The translations under genes and the position numbers were made by a program. This document shows, in pieces, positions 1 through 10,400 of a stretch of 64,000 nt of DNA (the stretch's first letter is position 1; every line of letters begins with the position of its first letter). The notes beneath the pieces are model-generated. The model saw only the letters and a program-made list of their open reading frames with translations. It had not been told where the DNA came from and searched no databases. This DNA comes from Shouchella clausii. GTDB lineage: Bacteria > Bacillota > Bacilli > Bacillales > Bacillaceae_D. Location of the stretch: contig NZ_BCXJ01000005.1 of assembly GCF_001598215.1 (NCBI RefSeq), forward strand, positions 124,001 to 188,000, in the 5' to 3' direction.

Positions 1-889
1 AAAACACACCTAAAGATTGCACGAGCCCTTGCTTGACAGGATGAGACACGTCTGCTGTCGCTGCGGCATTAGGGACACTTCCCATTCCAGCTTCATTGGA
101 AAACAATCCCCGTTGCGCCCCGACAAGGAGCCCAGCAAAAATGCCGACTGTCGCTTCTTTCAAACCAAAAGCAGAACCGATAATAAGAGCAAATAAATGA
201 GGGATTTGTTGGTAATTGCTGACAACGACAAAAAAGACGACACCAATATAAGCAACTGCCATAATCGGTACGACAATTCCAGAAAAGATGGAAATCGAAC
301 GAATGCCACCAAAGATAATAACCCCTACTGCAAGCGCAATGACAATGCCAACAGTTAGCCGGTTTAATCCAAATGCTTCATCCATAGCAACGGTAATCGT
401 ATTTGCTTGCAGCGAATTAAAAATAAACCCAAATGTGACAGCAATTAATAAGGCAAATACGACGCCAAGCCAGCGTTTGCCAAGCGCCTTTTCAATATAA
501 TAAGCAGGGCCGCCACGGAACTGGCCGTTGCGCCTTTCTTTATACACTTGGGCGAGCATGCTCTCTATAAAGCCAGTAGCCATGCCGATGATCGCAATCA
601 CCCACATCCAAAAAATAGCGCCAGGACCTCCTTGTGTAATCGCAATCGCCACACCTGACATGTTTGCTGCGCCTACTCGCGAAGCGGCGCTAATACAAAA
701 CGCTTGAAAAGCAGAGACTTCTCCCTTCTTCTTTTTCTCGGTGACCGCTCGAAACATTTCAGGAAACATTCGGATTTGCACAAAGTTTGACCGGAACGTT
801 AAGTACAGGCCAACTGTAATTAAAGAGAATACGAGAAAATAGGAAGTAATCCCATTGATGCTATTTATGATTTGTTGAACGACTTCCAT
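1..889 (-). CDS. Sodium:alanine symporter family (AGCS) transporter, 3' part cut off by window edge
   Basis: Reading the minus strand from an ATG at 889 gives about 296 codons running off the left edge without a stop. The protein is hydrophobic throughout. It contains the AGCS hallmarks SRVGAANMSGVAIAITQGG and GPGAIFWMW near residues 70-95, and a GAQRGLFSNEAGMGS block near residue 270. These segments are conserved in the Na+/alanine (glycine) carriers such as AlsT/DagA. Members of this family sit in the cytoplasmic membrane and import small neutral amino acids with sodium, which would suit an alkaliphile. The next gene to its right on this strand, glpP, ends 127 bases upstream of this start, and a terminator hairpin lies between them, so it is probably its own transcription unit. 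Substrate cannot be read from the sequence. Confidence 0.9.
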   Translation of the reverse strand, partial: MEVVQQIINSINGITSYFLVFSLITVGLYLTFRSNFVQIRMFPEMFRAVTEKKKKGEVSAFQAFCISAASRVGAANMSGVAIAITQGGPGAIFWMWVIAIIGMATGFIESMLAQVYKERRNGQFRGGPAYYIEKALGKRWLGVVFALLIAVTFGFIFNSLQANTITVAMDEAFGLNRLTVGIVIALAVGVIIFGGIRSISIFSGIVVPIMAVAYIGVVFFVVVSNYQQIPHLFALIIGSAFGLKEATVGIFAGLLVGAQRGLFSNEAGMGSVPNAAATADVSHPVKQGLVQSLGVF

Positions 890-965
890 AAAAGCTCCAC
901 CTTTGCTTCTCCCAAAAATATGGTTTTTTTCTTAAGCATCATATCACATTTTTTGCTATTTAAAA

Positions 966-1014
966 GAAAACGCCCTATTTAGACTTTTTTCGACTCGTCC
1001 AAAAGGGCATTTTC
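966..1014 (-). terminator. Rho-independent terminator after glpP
   Basis: Arms GAAAACGCCC and GGGCATTTTC pair with one mismatch. On the minus strand the right arm is followed by further T residues. It directly follows the glpP stop and would end the glp transcript. Confidence 0.7.
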
Positions 1015-1015
1015 T

Positions 1016-1558
1016 TCAAAGCCATAATTCTTGATTGGAAGCAGTCACTGCCTGAGCTCCCGCTTTAATCGCTTGCTTTGCATCTTCCATCGTCTCAATT
1101 AAGCCGCCAGCAATGACCGGGATCCCCGTTTTCCTATGCACACGGCCAATGTAGTCAGGCAAAATGCCAGGCAGAAGTTCGATCACATCAGGCTTTACTG
1201 TTTCAGCAAGATGATAGCTCGTTTCAAGAGCCAGCGTGTCGAGCAAAAAGACACGTTGAATCGCAAGAATGTCATTCTTTTTTGCAATCCGAAGCATATC
1301 GCCCCGTGTTGATATTAATCCAGCTGGACGAATCACTTGGCAAAGAAATTCAGCAGCAGCCTTATCGCTTTTTAAGCCTTGGATTAAATCAGCATGGAGA
1401 ATCGGTTTTTTATTTCCCTCGCGTGCGCTTTTTTTCACTGACGCTAGTTTAGACAAGTGCAAATCCAAGACAACAAAATATTCATGGCTGCTATTCATAA
1501 TGGCCTCGAAATCTTTCATTGTCTTAATTGCTGGTAAAATCGTTTGGCCACCAAACAT
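1016..1558 (-). CDS. glpP: Glycerol uptake operon antiterminator GlpP
   Basis: The 180-residue protein has the usual length and sequence blocks of GlpP: an N-terminal GQTILPAI segment, the HADLIQGL motif near residue 56, LISTRGDML near 83, and the TIM-barrel-like PVIAGGLIETMEDA near 145. GlpP with glycerol-3-phosphate binds leader mRNA of glp genes and prevents early termination. Here the gene lies 3 bases downstream of glpD on the same strand, so regulator and target are cotranscribed, giving a positive loop. In Bacillus subtilis glpP instead sits upstream of glpFK. The start has only a weak ribosome site, which fits translational coupling to glpD. Assignment is firm from family knowledge. 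Confidence 0.93.
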   Translation of the reverse strand: MFGGQTILPAIKTMKDFEAIMNSSHEYFVVLDLHLSKLASVKKSAREGNKKPILHADLIQGLKSDKAAAEFLCQVIRPAGLISTRGDMLRIAKKNDILAIQRVFLLDTLALETSYHLAETVKPDVIELLPGILPDYIGRVHRKTGIPVIAGGLIETMEDAKQAIKAGAQAVTASNQELWL

Positions 1559-1561
1559 CGC

Positions 1562-3220
1562 TTAGCCTATATCCTCAAGCGTGTGTATTCGCCATTGTTC
1601 TGCCAACTCACCCTCGTAAATGGCCCGCTGTTTGTCACTCCATTTTAAAACAGAAGCCATTGCCTCAACAATCTTGTCTTTGTATGCATTGGCTTTGTCA
1701 ATATCAAAGAGCATGTAGGAAGAGCGACGCACTAAGAAATCGACAGGCGTTAGCGCCATTTCGTAAGCCATCGCGTAACGGAGCGACGCCCATACCGCTT
1801 TTGGAAGCCCATATTTTTCTGCTTCCCCATCATTTAGAAACGCAAACACGTGCGTGACATTTGAGCCGTAACGTTTGACGAGTTCAGCTGCTTCCGCCTC
1901 TTCTAAGCCAAGGATTTTTCCAGCTTCAATATGGGCGGCATTAAACATGTCGAGCTGGTCGGAACCGCCCACTTCCCCGCCTGATAAAACAAGGTTTTTT
2001 GTCTGGCACGGTTTATAGACAGCGCCTGTTTCTTGTTCAAGCTCTTTTGCGACAAGCGATACAATATTGTCGGCCATTTTTCGGTAACCAGTCAATTTGC
2101 CGCCTGCTATTGTCATAAGCCCGCTCTCCGAGTGAAAAATTTCGTCTTTGCGTGAAATATCGGAAGGGCTCTTGCCTTCTTCATGAATGAGGGGCCGCAA
2201 CCCTGACCAACTCGACTCAATATCGGCATTTGTTAGCTGATATCCTGGGAATAGGGCATTCGTTGCCTTCATAATATAGTCGACATCTTCTTTCGTCACA
2301 CCAGGTTCCCGCTTATCGCCTTCATAATTTGTATCCGTTGTGCCTACATAAACTTTTTCACCGCGAGGGATCGCAAACATCATGCGGCCATCGCCAAAAG
2401 GCGTGTCAAAATAGAGCGCTTGGTTTAAAGGCAATCGTTCTTTGGATAACACTAAGTGGACACCTTTCGTTAAGTGGATCGTTTTTCCTGTCTTTGATCG
2501 GTCTTGCTCACGCAAATGGTCAACCCATGGCCCCGTTGCATTGACGACTTTTTTTGCCTGAATGGTTACAGCTTCGCCCGTCAGCAAATCACGGGCAATG
2601 ACACCAGTGATTTTTCCCTGGTCATAAACAAAGCCTTCTGCTTTTACATAGTTGGCCAATTTCGCGCCTTTTTCAGCTGCGGTTTTGGCAATTTCGATCG
2701 TTAAGCGTGCGTCGTCCGTGCGGTATTCGACATACATACCGGCGCCACGAAGGCCGTCTTTTGCCAAAATCGGCTCTTTTTTTAACGCGTCTTTCGCTTT
2801 CATCATCGTGCGCCGCTCTGCTTTCTTGACGCCGGCAAGTCGATCGTAGACAGCAAGCCCAATTGACGTTGTGAACGAATTAAACGTACCACCTTTGTAA
2901 AACGGCAACATCATTCGTACTGGCTCTGTAACATGGGGCGCATTTTCATAAACGATCGCCCGCTCAGTCCCAACTTCAGCAACCAGTTTTACTTCAAATT
3001 GCTTTAAATAACGAAGGCCGCCATGGATCAACTTTGTCGACCGGCTCGACGTTCCCGCGGCAAAATCTTGCATTTCAATCAAGCCGACATCGATTCCTCG
3101 TGTTGCCGCATCCAAAGCGGCCCCCACGCCAGTAATGCCACCACCAATAATTAACAGATCCAACTGTTTGTCTTCCATGCTTGCGATTGCTTTTTCTCTT
3201 GTCTTTGCTGAAAACGCCAT
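1562..3220 (-). CDS. glpD: Aerobic glycerol-3-phosphate dehydrogenase GlpD
   Basis: The 552-residue protein begins with an FAD-binding Rossmann motif (LLIIGGGITGVGAA, residues 22-35), then the GTSSRSTKLIHGGLRYL signature of FAD-dependent glycerol-3-phosphate dehydrogenases near residue 57. The length matches B. subtilis GlpD. It oxidises glycerol-3-phosphate to dihydroxyacetone phosphate at the membrane and passes electrons to menaquinone. The ATG is preceded by TTGGAGGAATCGAG, a good ribosome site. It lies downstream of glpK with its own sigma-A promoter and a structured leader (3246-3367), and is followed by glpP. Together with the kinase next door this completes glycerol breakdown to triose phosphate. 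Confidence 0.97.
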   Translation of the reverse strand: MAFSAKTREKAIASMEDKQLDLLIIGGGITGVGAALDAATRGIDVGLIEMQDFAAGTSSRSTKLIHGGLRYLKQFEVKLVAEVGTERAIVYENAPHVTEPVRMMLPFYKGGTFNSFTTSIGLAVYDRLAGVKKAERRTMMKAKDALKKEPILAKDGLRGAGMYVEYRTDDARLTIEIAKTAAEKGAKLANYVKAEGFVYDQGKITGVIARDLLTGEAVTIQAKKVVNATGPWVDHLREQDRSKTGKTIHLTKGVHLVLSKERLPLNQALYFDTPFGDGRMMFAIPRGEKVYVGTTDTNYEGDKREPGVTKEDVDYIMKATNALFPGYQLTNADIESSWSGLRPLIHEEGKSPSDISRKDEIFHSESGLMTIAGGKLTGYRKMADNIVSLVAKELEQETGAVYKPCQTKNLVLSGGEVGGSDQLDMFNAAHIEAGKILGLEEAEAAELVKRYGSNVTHVFAFLNDGEAEKYGLPKAVWASLRYAMAYEMALTPVDFLVRRSSYMLFDIDKANAYKDKIVEAMASVLKWSDKQRAIYEGELAEQWRIHTLEDIG

Positions 3221-3245
3221 CTCGATTCCTCCAATATTTGAACGG

Positions 3246-3367
3246 AAAAAGGGACCACAACAAACAAAACAGGCTTTTTTGCGCCTATTGAATGCTGTGA
3301 TCCCTCAAATCCTCAGATCCGTTCATTAACTTACATTCATTATAGCGCACTTAAGCCGCTACGTAAA
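3246..3367 (-). promoter_or_regulatory. glpD promoter and GlpP-type terminator/antiterminator leader
   Basis: On the minus strand a -35 TTTACG (3367-3362) and a -10 TATAAT (3344-3339) are separated by exactly 17 bases. The leader that follows contains a long inverted repeat (3304-3251) whose outer arms are GGGATCACA and TGTGGTCCC, with an inner AGGC/GCCT hairpin, and it ends in a T run. This is the architecture known for the B. subtilis glpD leader, where GlpP suppresses termination. The GlpP assignment follows from glpP lying in the same operon. Confidence 0.82.
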
Positions 3368-3421
3368 CTTTTAGCTGTTTTCCACTCAGTGTTCCCTACT
3401 AACGCGTCTTTGAAACCATAG

Positions 3422-3469
3422 AAAAAAGCAAACGCACAGGCCCCCGAAGGAAAAAACACCTGTGCGTTT
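3422..3469 (-). terminator. Terminator after glpK
   Basis: An 11-base stem AAACGCACAGG/CCTGTGCGTTT at 3430-3440 and 3459-3469 is followed on the minus strand by GCTTTTTTC. It separates glpK from the glpD promoter. Confidence 0.85.
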
Positions 3470-3497
3470 TTGCTAAATGGAAAACATTATTGGCTTT

Positions 3498-5003
<1,506 letters not shown>

Positions 5004-5099
5004 TTAATCCTCGGACCTCCTTGATTTTTCGGTTGCATGTTCCCTTTTATGTGTTTACCCTGCCTTCTACCTTGTTAAAACAAGTCTATTCTCATTCCT

Positions 5100-5113
5100 G
5101 GAAATCGTTTACA
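5100..5113 (-). promoter_or_regulatory. Likely CcpA (cre) site upstream of glpK
   Basis: The minus strand reads TGTAAACGATTTCC, which matches the cre consensus TGWAANCGNTNWCA at 13 of 14 positions. It lies about 100 bases before the glpK start. Catabolite repression of glycerol kinase by CcpA is known in bacilli. A nearby perfect palindrome CTTGTTAAAACAAG-type element (5071-5084) has no assigned role. Confidence 0.6.
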
Positions 5114-5128
5114 CTAACCTACAAAGTC

Positions 5129-6382
5129 TTATTTGTCGTAAAGGGGGAGCATAATATGGACGCATGTGCCCTTTTTTGGTTTGCTTGCATAAGAAACGTG
5201 GCCGCCCATCATTTCGATCATGCGAATGGAGACCATTGTTCCGATGCCCGTCCCACTGTCTTTTGTCGTAAAATAGGCAGTGCCAATTTGTTTTAATTGC
5301 TCTTTTGTCATGCCAACCCCTGTATCCTCAATTGTTAACAGCAATTTCTTTTTAGCCGTTTTATCCATTTTAATCGACACCGATCCGTTTGGAGGCGTTG
5401 CTTCGATGCCATTCTTAATAAAATTGAGAAGCGCTTGTTTGAGCTTATTTTGGTCGGCCCATACCCAAAGGGTTTCTTCGCCGCTTTGGACCGACAACTG
5501 GACCTGTCCTTTTGCAGCATAAGGCCTCAGCAGTGAGACAACGGAATGAACGGTTTCCCCTACTGAAAAAACACGTTGTTGATCCATTTTAGGTTTTGCT
5601 GCACTTAAATATTCATTAATGATCGCTTCCGCCCGGTTCAATTCGCCGACAATTAATGCGTGGTATTGATTTTTCTTCTTACCTTCTGCCATCAACTGGA
5701 CAAAACCTTTCACAACGGTCAGCGGATTTCTGACTTCATGGGCAATCGTTGCTGCAAGTTCGTTTAAGCTGTTGTACTTTTCAGCACGCAGCGATTCGGC
5801 AATGACACGATCTCTCTCAAGCAACGTTTCATATAAATAAGTAATTAAAAACATCGCACCAACGCCAAAAACCGCATAATAAACGGCCACTCCCCACATG
5901 GCAGGCAAGTAGCTATCTCTGAATAGCCACTGCATAATGATCAGTGATAAAGTTACTTGGATCAGCACTGGCCATAATGACACGAGGCTGACAAACTTGA
6001 GCCTGGGCCATTTGCTTGGCAACTGGTAAAACCGTCTCGTAAAAATCGAAAACAACACGGCACTTAGCAAAAAATGTACGAGGGCAAAACCGGTAAGGTC
6101 ACCGCCTATGATCAACCGAAAAACGGCTGAAACGGCGGTTACGCCCCAGCCCGCCCGTTTGCCACCATACAAAAACGCGAGCAAAATGGGAATATAGCGC
6201 AAATCCCAGAAAACGTCTCCTTGGCGGATGGAAAAGGACATGCATAAAATAACAGCGCCACTCATGAAATGAAACATCGTAAGCGAACGCTGGATCTTCC
6301 AGCCCCCTTCGGCTTTTAAGCTATAAATGATTAAGGGAACCATAATCACAAACACATTGATAAGAAGCTTTTCAATAACCAT
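5129..6382 (-). CDS. Membrane sensor histidine kinase, sporulation-kinase (KinB) type
   Basis: An N-terminal half of about six membrane spans (a 5TM-LYT-like sensor region, residues 1-190) is followed by a HisKA domain with the phospho-acceptor motif ATIAHEVRNPLTVVKGF, an N-box NFIKNGIEAT, a G1 box EDTGVGM and a GTGIGTMVS block. The sequence resembles the KinB-type and related orphan kinases of bacilli that feed the sporulation phosphorelay. No response regulator is adjacent, which is consistent with an orphan kinase. The open frame extends 13 codons upstream, but the internal ATG at 6382 follows GCGAGGGGAACGTGGAATGC and starts directly with a membrane segment, so it is preferred. Phosphorelay membership is inference. 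Confidence 0.85.
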   Translation of the reverse strand: MVIEKLLINVFVIMVPLIIYSLKAEGGWKIQRSLTMFHFMSGAVILCMSFSIRQGDVFWDLRYIPILLAFLYGGKRAGWGVTAVSAVFRLIIGGDLTGFALVHFLLSAVLFSIFTRRFYQLPSKWPRLKFVSLVSLWPVLIQVTLSLIIMQWLFRDSYLPAMWGVAVYYAVFGVGAMFLITYLYETLLERDRVIAESLRAEKYNSLNELAATIAHEVRNPLTVVKGFVQLMAEGKKKNQYHALIVGELNRAEAIINEYLSAAKPKMDQQRVFSVGETVHSVVSLLRPYAAKGQVQLSVQSGEETLWVWADQNKLKQALLNFIKNGIEATPPNGSVSIKMDKTAKKKLLLTIEDTGVGMTKEQLKQIGTAYFTTKDSGTGIGTMVSIRMIEMMGGHVSYASKPKKGTCVHIMLPLYDK

Positions 6383-6459
6383 GCATTCCACGTTCCCCTC
6401 GCACCATTTCTCTGAACTCATTCGACACTTTTCGGGGCAATCCTGCTTTTTGCTAAAAT

Positions 6460-8343
6460 TTACAGGATTGCATCCATTTGTTTTGTTTGTTGCATCTCGT
6501 AATAAAACCCTTTTGTCGCCATCAGTTCATGGTGGCTTCCTGCTTCCGTGACCTCGCCTCCCTGTAAAACAAGAATTTGGTCAGCGGCTTCAATCGTATT
6601 TAAGCGATGGGCAATGACAAAGCTTGTGCGCCCATGCATCAACCGTTTTAACGCTTCTTGGATCTTCATTTCCGTCACGGTATCAATACTGGATGTCGCT
6701 TCATCCAAAATAAGTATCGCAGGGTTAGCAAGCAGTGCTCGCGCGATCGACAATAACTGTTTTTGCCCTTGGCTAATGCCACTGCCATCTTGAAAAAGCA
6801 TCGTCTCATATCCATTCGGCAAATGGGAAATAAACCCATGTGCATTTGCCAGCTTAGCCGCGTCTTCCACTTCTTGATCCGATGCCTCGAGGCGACCATA
6901 ACGAATGTTTTCACGAATGGTGCCTTGGAATAAAAAAGGATCCTGAAGAACAACGCCCATTTGCGAGCGTACGTCGTCTTTCTTCAAGTTAGCAAGGTTG
7001 TTTCCATCGATGAAAATCGCTCCCTCATTTACTGGGTAAAAACCTAGCAGCAAATTGAGAATGGTCGTCTTCCCTGCTCCAGTAGGGCCGACAAAGGCAA
7101 TCGTCTCCCCAGCTCTCGCTGTAAATGAGACGTTTTTGAGCGTTTCCGTAGCGCCATAGGAAAAACAGACATTTTGAAAGGAGACATTTCCTTCTATTTG
7201 CTTGACCGCGATAGCGCCTGCTTGATCCGATTCAGGCTGCTCATCAATTACCGCAAATACACGCTCCGCACCGGCTAACGCTGATAAAACCGCATTAAAC
7301 TGATTGGCAAGATCGTTTAGCGGCCGTGTAAACTGACGGGAATACTCGACAAACACGACAATCACACCAACCGTTACCCCAGCCATTCCATGAACAGCAA
7401 GAAACCCACCAATCCCGGCAATAACGGCAAAACTGAGATTGTTCAACACATTCATTAGTTTTGGGATAAAACCAGAATAGACTTGCGCCCAGAAACCAGC
7501 ATGACGCAACGCGCCATTATGTTCCTCAAACGCTTGGATAATCGTTTCTTCACGTGAAAAAGTTTTAACGACCGATTGGCCAGCAATGGTTTCTTCCGAA
7601 TAGCCGTTAAGCTGCCCTAAGCTTTTTTGCTGCTCTTTAAAAAACACTTTTGTTCGCTTTGTAATCCAACGCATTCCTAAAACCATTAATGGCACAATGA
7701 ATAAAGTGATCACTGTAAGCAAGGGCGACAAGTATAACATGACAGCTAGAATGCCAATAAAGGTGACGACACTTGAAATGATTTGCACAATGGACGAGTT
7801 CAGCGTCGCAGAAATATTCTCAATGTCGTTTGTCATACGGCTCATCAAATCTCCGTGCTTGTGTTTGTCAAAAAAACCGATTGGCAACTTTTGCAATTGG
7901 GCAAATAAATCTTTACGGATCGCAAACACAGTCGCCTGTGCGATTTTGACCATCATAAAGTTTTGCAAAAACGTTGAAATGCTTAAAGCGGCGTAAGAAC
8001 CAAGCAAAAAGAGCAATATGATCTCCAAACCGTCAAAATGAGTAGGAATGATATAGTCATCAATGACAACGCCGATTAAAAAAGGACCGGCCAGCGTCAA
8101 TACAGCGCTGGCAAAAACAAGCGCCATAACAAGAAAAAGCGCCCCTTTTTGCCTTGCCAAATAAGCGAAAATTCTTTTGGCCGCTCCTTTCCCATCCTTG
8201 GCCGTCTCCGGCCGTCCTCCAGCCCTGGCAGCGTGTGGATGTTGGGGCTGGCTGCCTGTTGCCTGAGACTGGCGGGACGCGCGCCAATTGATGGTTTTAT
8301 AACGAAATGGCTCTGTTAATGCGGAACGAAGCCTCATCCTCAC
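6460..8343 (-). CDS. ABC exporter half-transporter (catalytic-site subunit), YfiC/LmrA type
   Basis: The 627-residue protein has an N-terminal extension of about 55 polar residues, six membrane spans, then a nucleotide-binding domain with Walker A GPTGAGKTT, Walker B ILILDEATS and H-loop IAHRLNT. The ABC signature is the altered form ISQGQKQ rather than LSGGQ. Together with its partner it forms an asymmetric heterodimer like TM287/288, BmrCD or YfiBC. Such pairs export hydrophobic drugs or lipids from the cytoplasmic membrane. The gene overlaps its upstream partner by 4 bases (ATGA), so translation is coupled. Substrate is unknown. Confidence 0.92.
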   Translation of the reverse strand: MRMRLRSALTEPFRYKTINWRASRQSQATGSQPQHPHAARAGGRPETAKDGKGAAKRIFAYLARQKGALFLVMALVFASAVLTLAGPFLIGVVIDDYIIPTHFDGLEIILLFLLGSYAALSISTFLQNFMMVKIAQATVFAIRKDLFAQLQKLPIGFFDKHKHGDLMSRMTNDIENISATLNSSIVQIISSVVTFIGILAVMLYLSPLLTVITLFIVPLMVLGMRWITKRTKVFFKEQQKSLGQLNGYSEETIAGQSVVKTFSREETIIQAFEEHNGALRHAGFWAQVYSGFIPKLMNVLNNLSFAVIAGIGGFLAVHGMAGVTVGVIVVFVEYSRQFTRPLNDLANQFNAVLSALAGAERVFAVIDEQPESDQAGAIAVKQIEGNVSFQNVCFSYGATETLKNVSFTARAGETIAFVGPTGAGKTTILNLLLGFYPVNEGAIFIDGNNLANLKKDDVRSQMGVVLQDPFLFQGTIRENIRYGRLEASDQEVEDAAKLANAHGFISHLPNGYETMLFQDGSGISQGQKQLLSIARALLANPAILILDEATSSIDTVTEMKIQEALKRLMHGRTSFVIAHRLNTIEAADQILVLQGGEVTEAGSHHELMATKGFYYEMQQTKQMDAIL

Positions 8344-10058
8344 GCCTCCTTGCCATATTGCGACTTATAAATTCTTTTATAGAACGGCGATGACCGCAGC
8401 AACTCTTCGTGACTGCCGAAGCCAACCAGTTCGCCGTATTCAAGCAATAAAATCCGGTCTGCCTGAATCGCCGTTGACAATTTTTGCGTAACCATCATCG
8501 TCGTACATGGCTGTTGCTCTAACGCCGCGAGAAAACGGGCTTCTGTTTTCGCATCAAGGGCGCTTGTGCTGTCATCAAGAAGCAACATTTTCGGCTTGCC
8601 TAGCAGGGCACGGGCAATGGAAATCCGCTGTTTTTGGCCTCCTGACAAGTTGACGCCTTGCTGGCCAACGATCGTATCATACCCATCTGGCAAACGTACA
8701 ATCGCCTCATGAATTTGCGCTACTTTAGCAACAGCTTCTATTTCTTCATCAGATGCTTCTGGAAAGCCCCAGGCAATGTTTTCGCGAATCGTCCCGGAGA
8801 ACAACCGGACCGCTTGCGGGACATAGCCAATTTGCCTGCGCAGCTTTTGAACTTGCCACGCCGTAACAGGCGTTCCATCAATGCGAACCGTTCCTTTGGT
8901 CGGTTCATAAAGTTTTGGGATGAGCTGGAATAAAGTAGACTTTCCAGAACCTGTTTCCCCAAGGACGGCAACTGTTTCATTCGCCTTTACAGAGAAATCG
9001 ATGTTTTTCAACACAAAGGGAGCCCCCTCTGCATAAGAAAACGATACATGTTCAAAGCGCAGCTCCCCTTTCATAGCCGGAGGCTCAGGCTTTTCCTCGC
9101 TTTCCTTCAGTTCGTCATCAGGCTCTAGCAGCACTTCCTCAATTCGTGTTGCCGAGGCTCTAGCCCGGGAAAAGACGATGATAATCATTGAAAAAACCGT
9201 TAAAGCGGAAGTAATTCGCGTTGCATAGTTGACAATCGCCACAACATCGCCAACTTGGGTGGCGCCACTGCCAATGTCAGTGCTTCCAAACCAAAGGACA
9301 AGCAAAATCGAGCCGTTCATTAAAAACAGCAAAACAGGCAATGTTAATTCCATTAGGCGAAAAGCTTTCACAGTCCGGTCCATAAGCTTGCTGCTTTCCC
9401 GAAAAAACCGCTTCGCCTCCTCGGCTTTGCGCACAAATACGCGGATCACACGAATGCCAGTCAAATTTTCTCGTACCACATGGTTCACTGAATCGACTTT
9501 GGCTTGCACCTCACTAAAAATATGTACGCCTTTTTTTAAAATCCACATTAAAAAGAGGATGATCGGTGGAATCGTTATGAATAAAAACAAGGCTAAACGG
9601 GCATTGACGGCAAATGCCATCACGCTTCCACCAATAATAAGCAACGGTGCTCTAGCCATAATGCGCAGGCTCATAAAAACCGTATTTTGAATTTGTGTCA
9701 CATCATTGGACAGCCTTGTCATTAAAGAGGATGTTTCAAATGGCTGCAACTTTTCAAGGCTAGAACGCTGGATCGTTTTAAACATCGCATTGCGGATATC
9801 AAACCCTGTGCTTTGGCCGGCGTGACCTGCATAAAAGGAGTTTAGCACGCCGGCTACAAACGCTAATAACGAAAGGCCGACCAATACGCCCCCCCACACA
9901 AAAACAGTCTGCAAATCATTTTCGATAATCCCGTCGTCAATGATCCGGGCAAGCAAAAGCGGTTGAATGAGTTCCACAGCCAACTCAAGCAACATAAAAG
10001 CAAAAGCAATCACTGCTGCTGCTTTATAAGGAAGCAAATAGGAAAAAACAGTTCTCAC
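8340..10058 (-). CDS. ABC exporter half-transporter with degenerate ATP site, YfiB type
   Basis: The 572-residue protein has six membrane spans, then a nucleotide-binding domain with Walker A GETGSGKST and a canonical signature NLSGGQKQR. The Walker B ends LLLDDSTSALD, with Asp in place of the catalytic Glu, and the H-loop is VTQKLST with Gln in place of His. These are the known changes of the non-hydrolysing site in heterodimeric ABC exporters. The partner carries the intact Glu and His but a weakened signature, so the two halves fit together. The start is GTG at 10058 after GAGGGG. It is the first gene of the pair. Confidence 0.93.
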   Translation of the reverse strand: MRTVFSYLLPYKAAAVIAFAFMLLELAVELIQPLLLARIIDDGIIENDLQTVFVWGGVLVGLSLLAFVAGVLNSFYAGHAGQSTGFDIRNAMFKTIQRSSLEKLQPFETSSLMTRLSNDVTQIQNTVFMSLRIMARAPLLIIGGSVMAFAVNARLALFLFITIPPIILFLMWILKKGVHIFSEVQAKVDSVNHVVRENLTGIRVIRVFVRKAEEAKRFFRESSKLMDRTVKAFRLMELTLPVLLFLMNGSILLVLWFGSTDIGSGATQVGDVVAIVNYATRITSALTVFSMIIIVFSRARASATRIEEVLLEPDDELKESEEKPEPPAMKGELRFEHVSFSYAEGAPFVLKNIDFSVKANETVAVLGETGSGKSTLFQLIPKLYEPTKGTVRIDGTPVTAWQVQKLRRQIGYVPQAVRLFSGTIRENIAWGFPEASDEEIEAVAKVAQIHEAIVRLPDGYDTIVGQQGVNLSGGQKQRISIARALLGKPKMLLLDDSTSALDAKTEARFLAALEQQPCTTMMVTQKLSTAIQADRILLLEYGELVGFGSHEELLRSSPFYKRIYKSQYGKEA

Positions 10059-10328
10059 AGTAACGCCCCTCTTCCTGCACCAATCACCACAGTTCTTATT
10101 TTATATTATTTTCCTATCATAGCTTATTTTTTGTCTTCGTTCTATTATATTATCCTATAGCCGAAAGCAATATCGCCCATTCATTTGTCCTATCTGTATT
10201 CCGAGATCCCCTCAGACAGAACGTACTGGCTCTGTCATAGCCTCCGATCTTCCGTGTGGTTACTTGAATAGGAAGCGAAAGTTCGACTTGGCTAAACTGT
10301 TTGTATGCCCGATCCCCCTAGAAATAAA
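10059..10328. other. Intergenic region upstream of the ABC exporter pair
   Basis: This AT-rich stretch holds no convincing gene. On the minus strand TTGCTT (10070s of the next hundred, 10170-10165) and TATAAT (10149-10144) are spaced by 15 bases, a weak sigma-A promoter for the exporter. A short inverted repeat GACAGA/TCTGTC at 10215-10236 might be an operator; no regulator gene is adjacent. Confidence 0.35.
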
Positions 10329-10359
10329 AAACTTTCTGGGGAGATCCCACAGAAAGTTT
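10329..10359 (-). terminator. Terminator after the 29-residue membrane peptide gene
   Basis: A perfect 10-base stem AAACTTTCTG/CAGAAAGTTT encloses an 11-base loop and is followed on the minus strand by TTTTTTATTT. It lies 41 bases after the stop of the small gene at 10401-10490, which supports that gene being transcribed. Confidence 0.8.
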
Positions 10360-10400
10360 ACGCTGCAACGAACAACGGTAAGATTTTTTTGCCTACTAAA

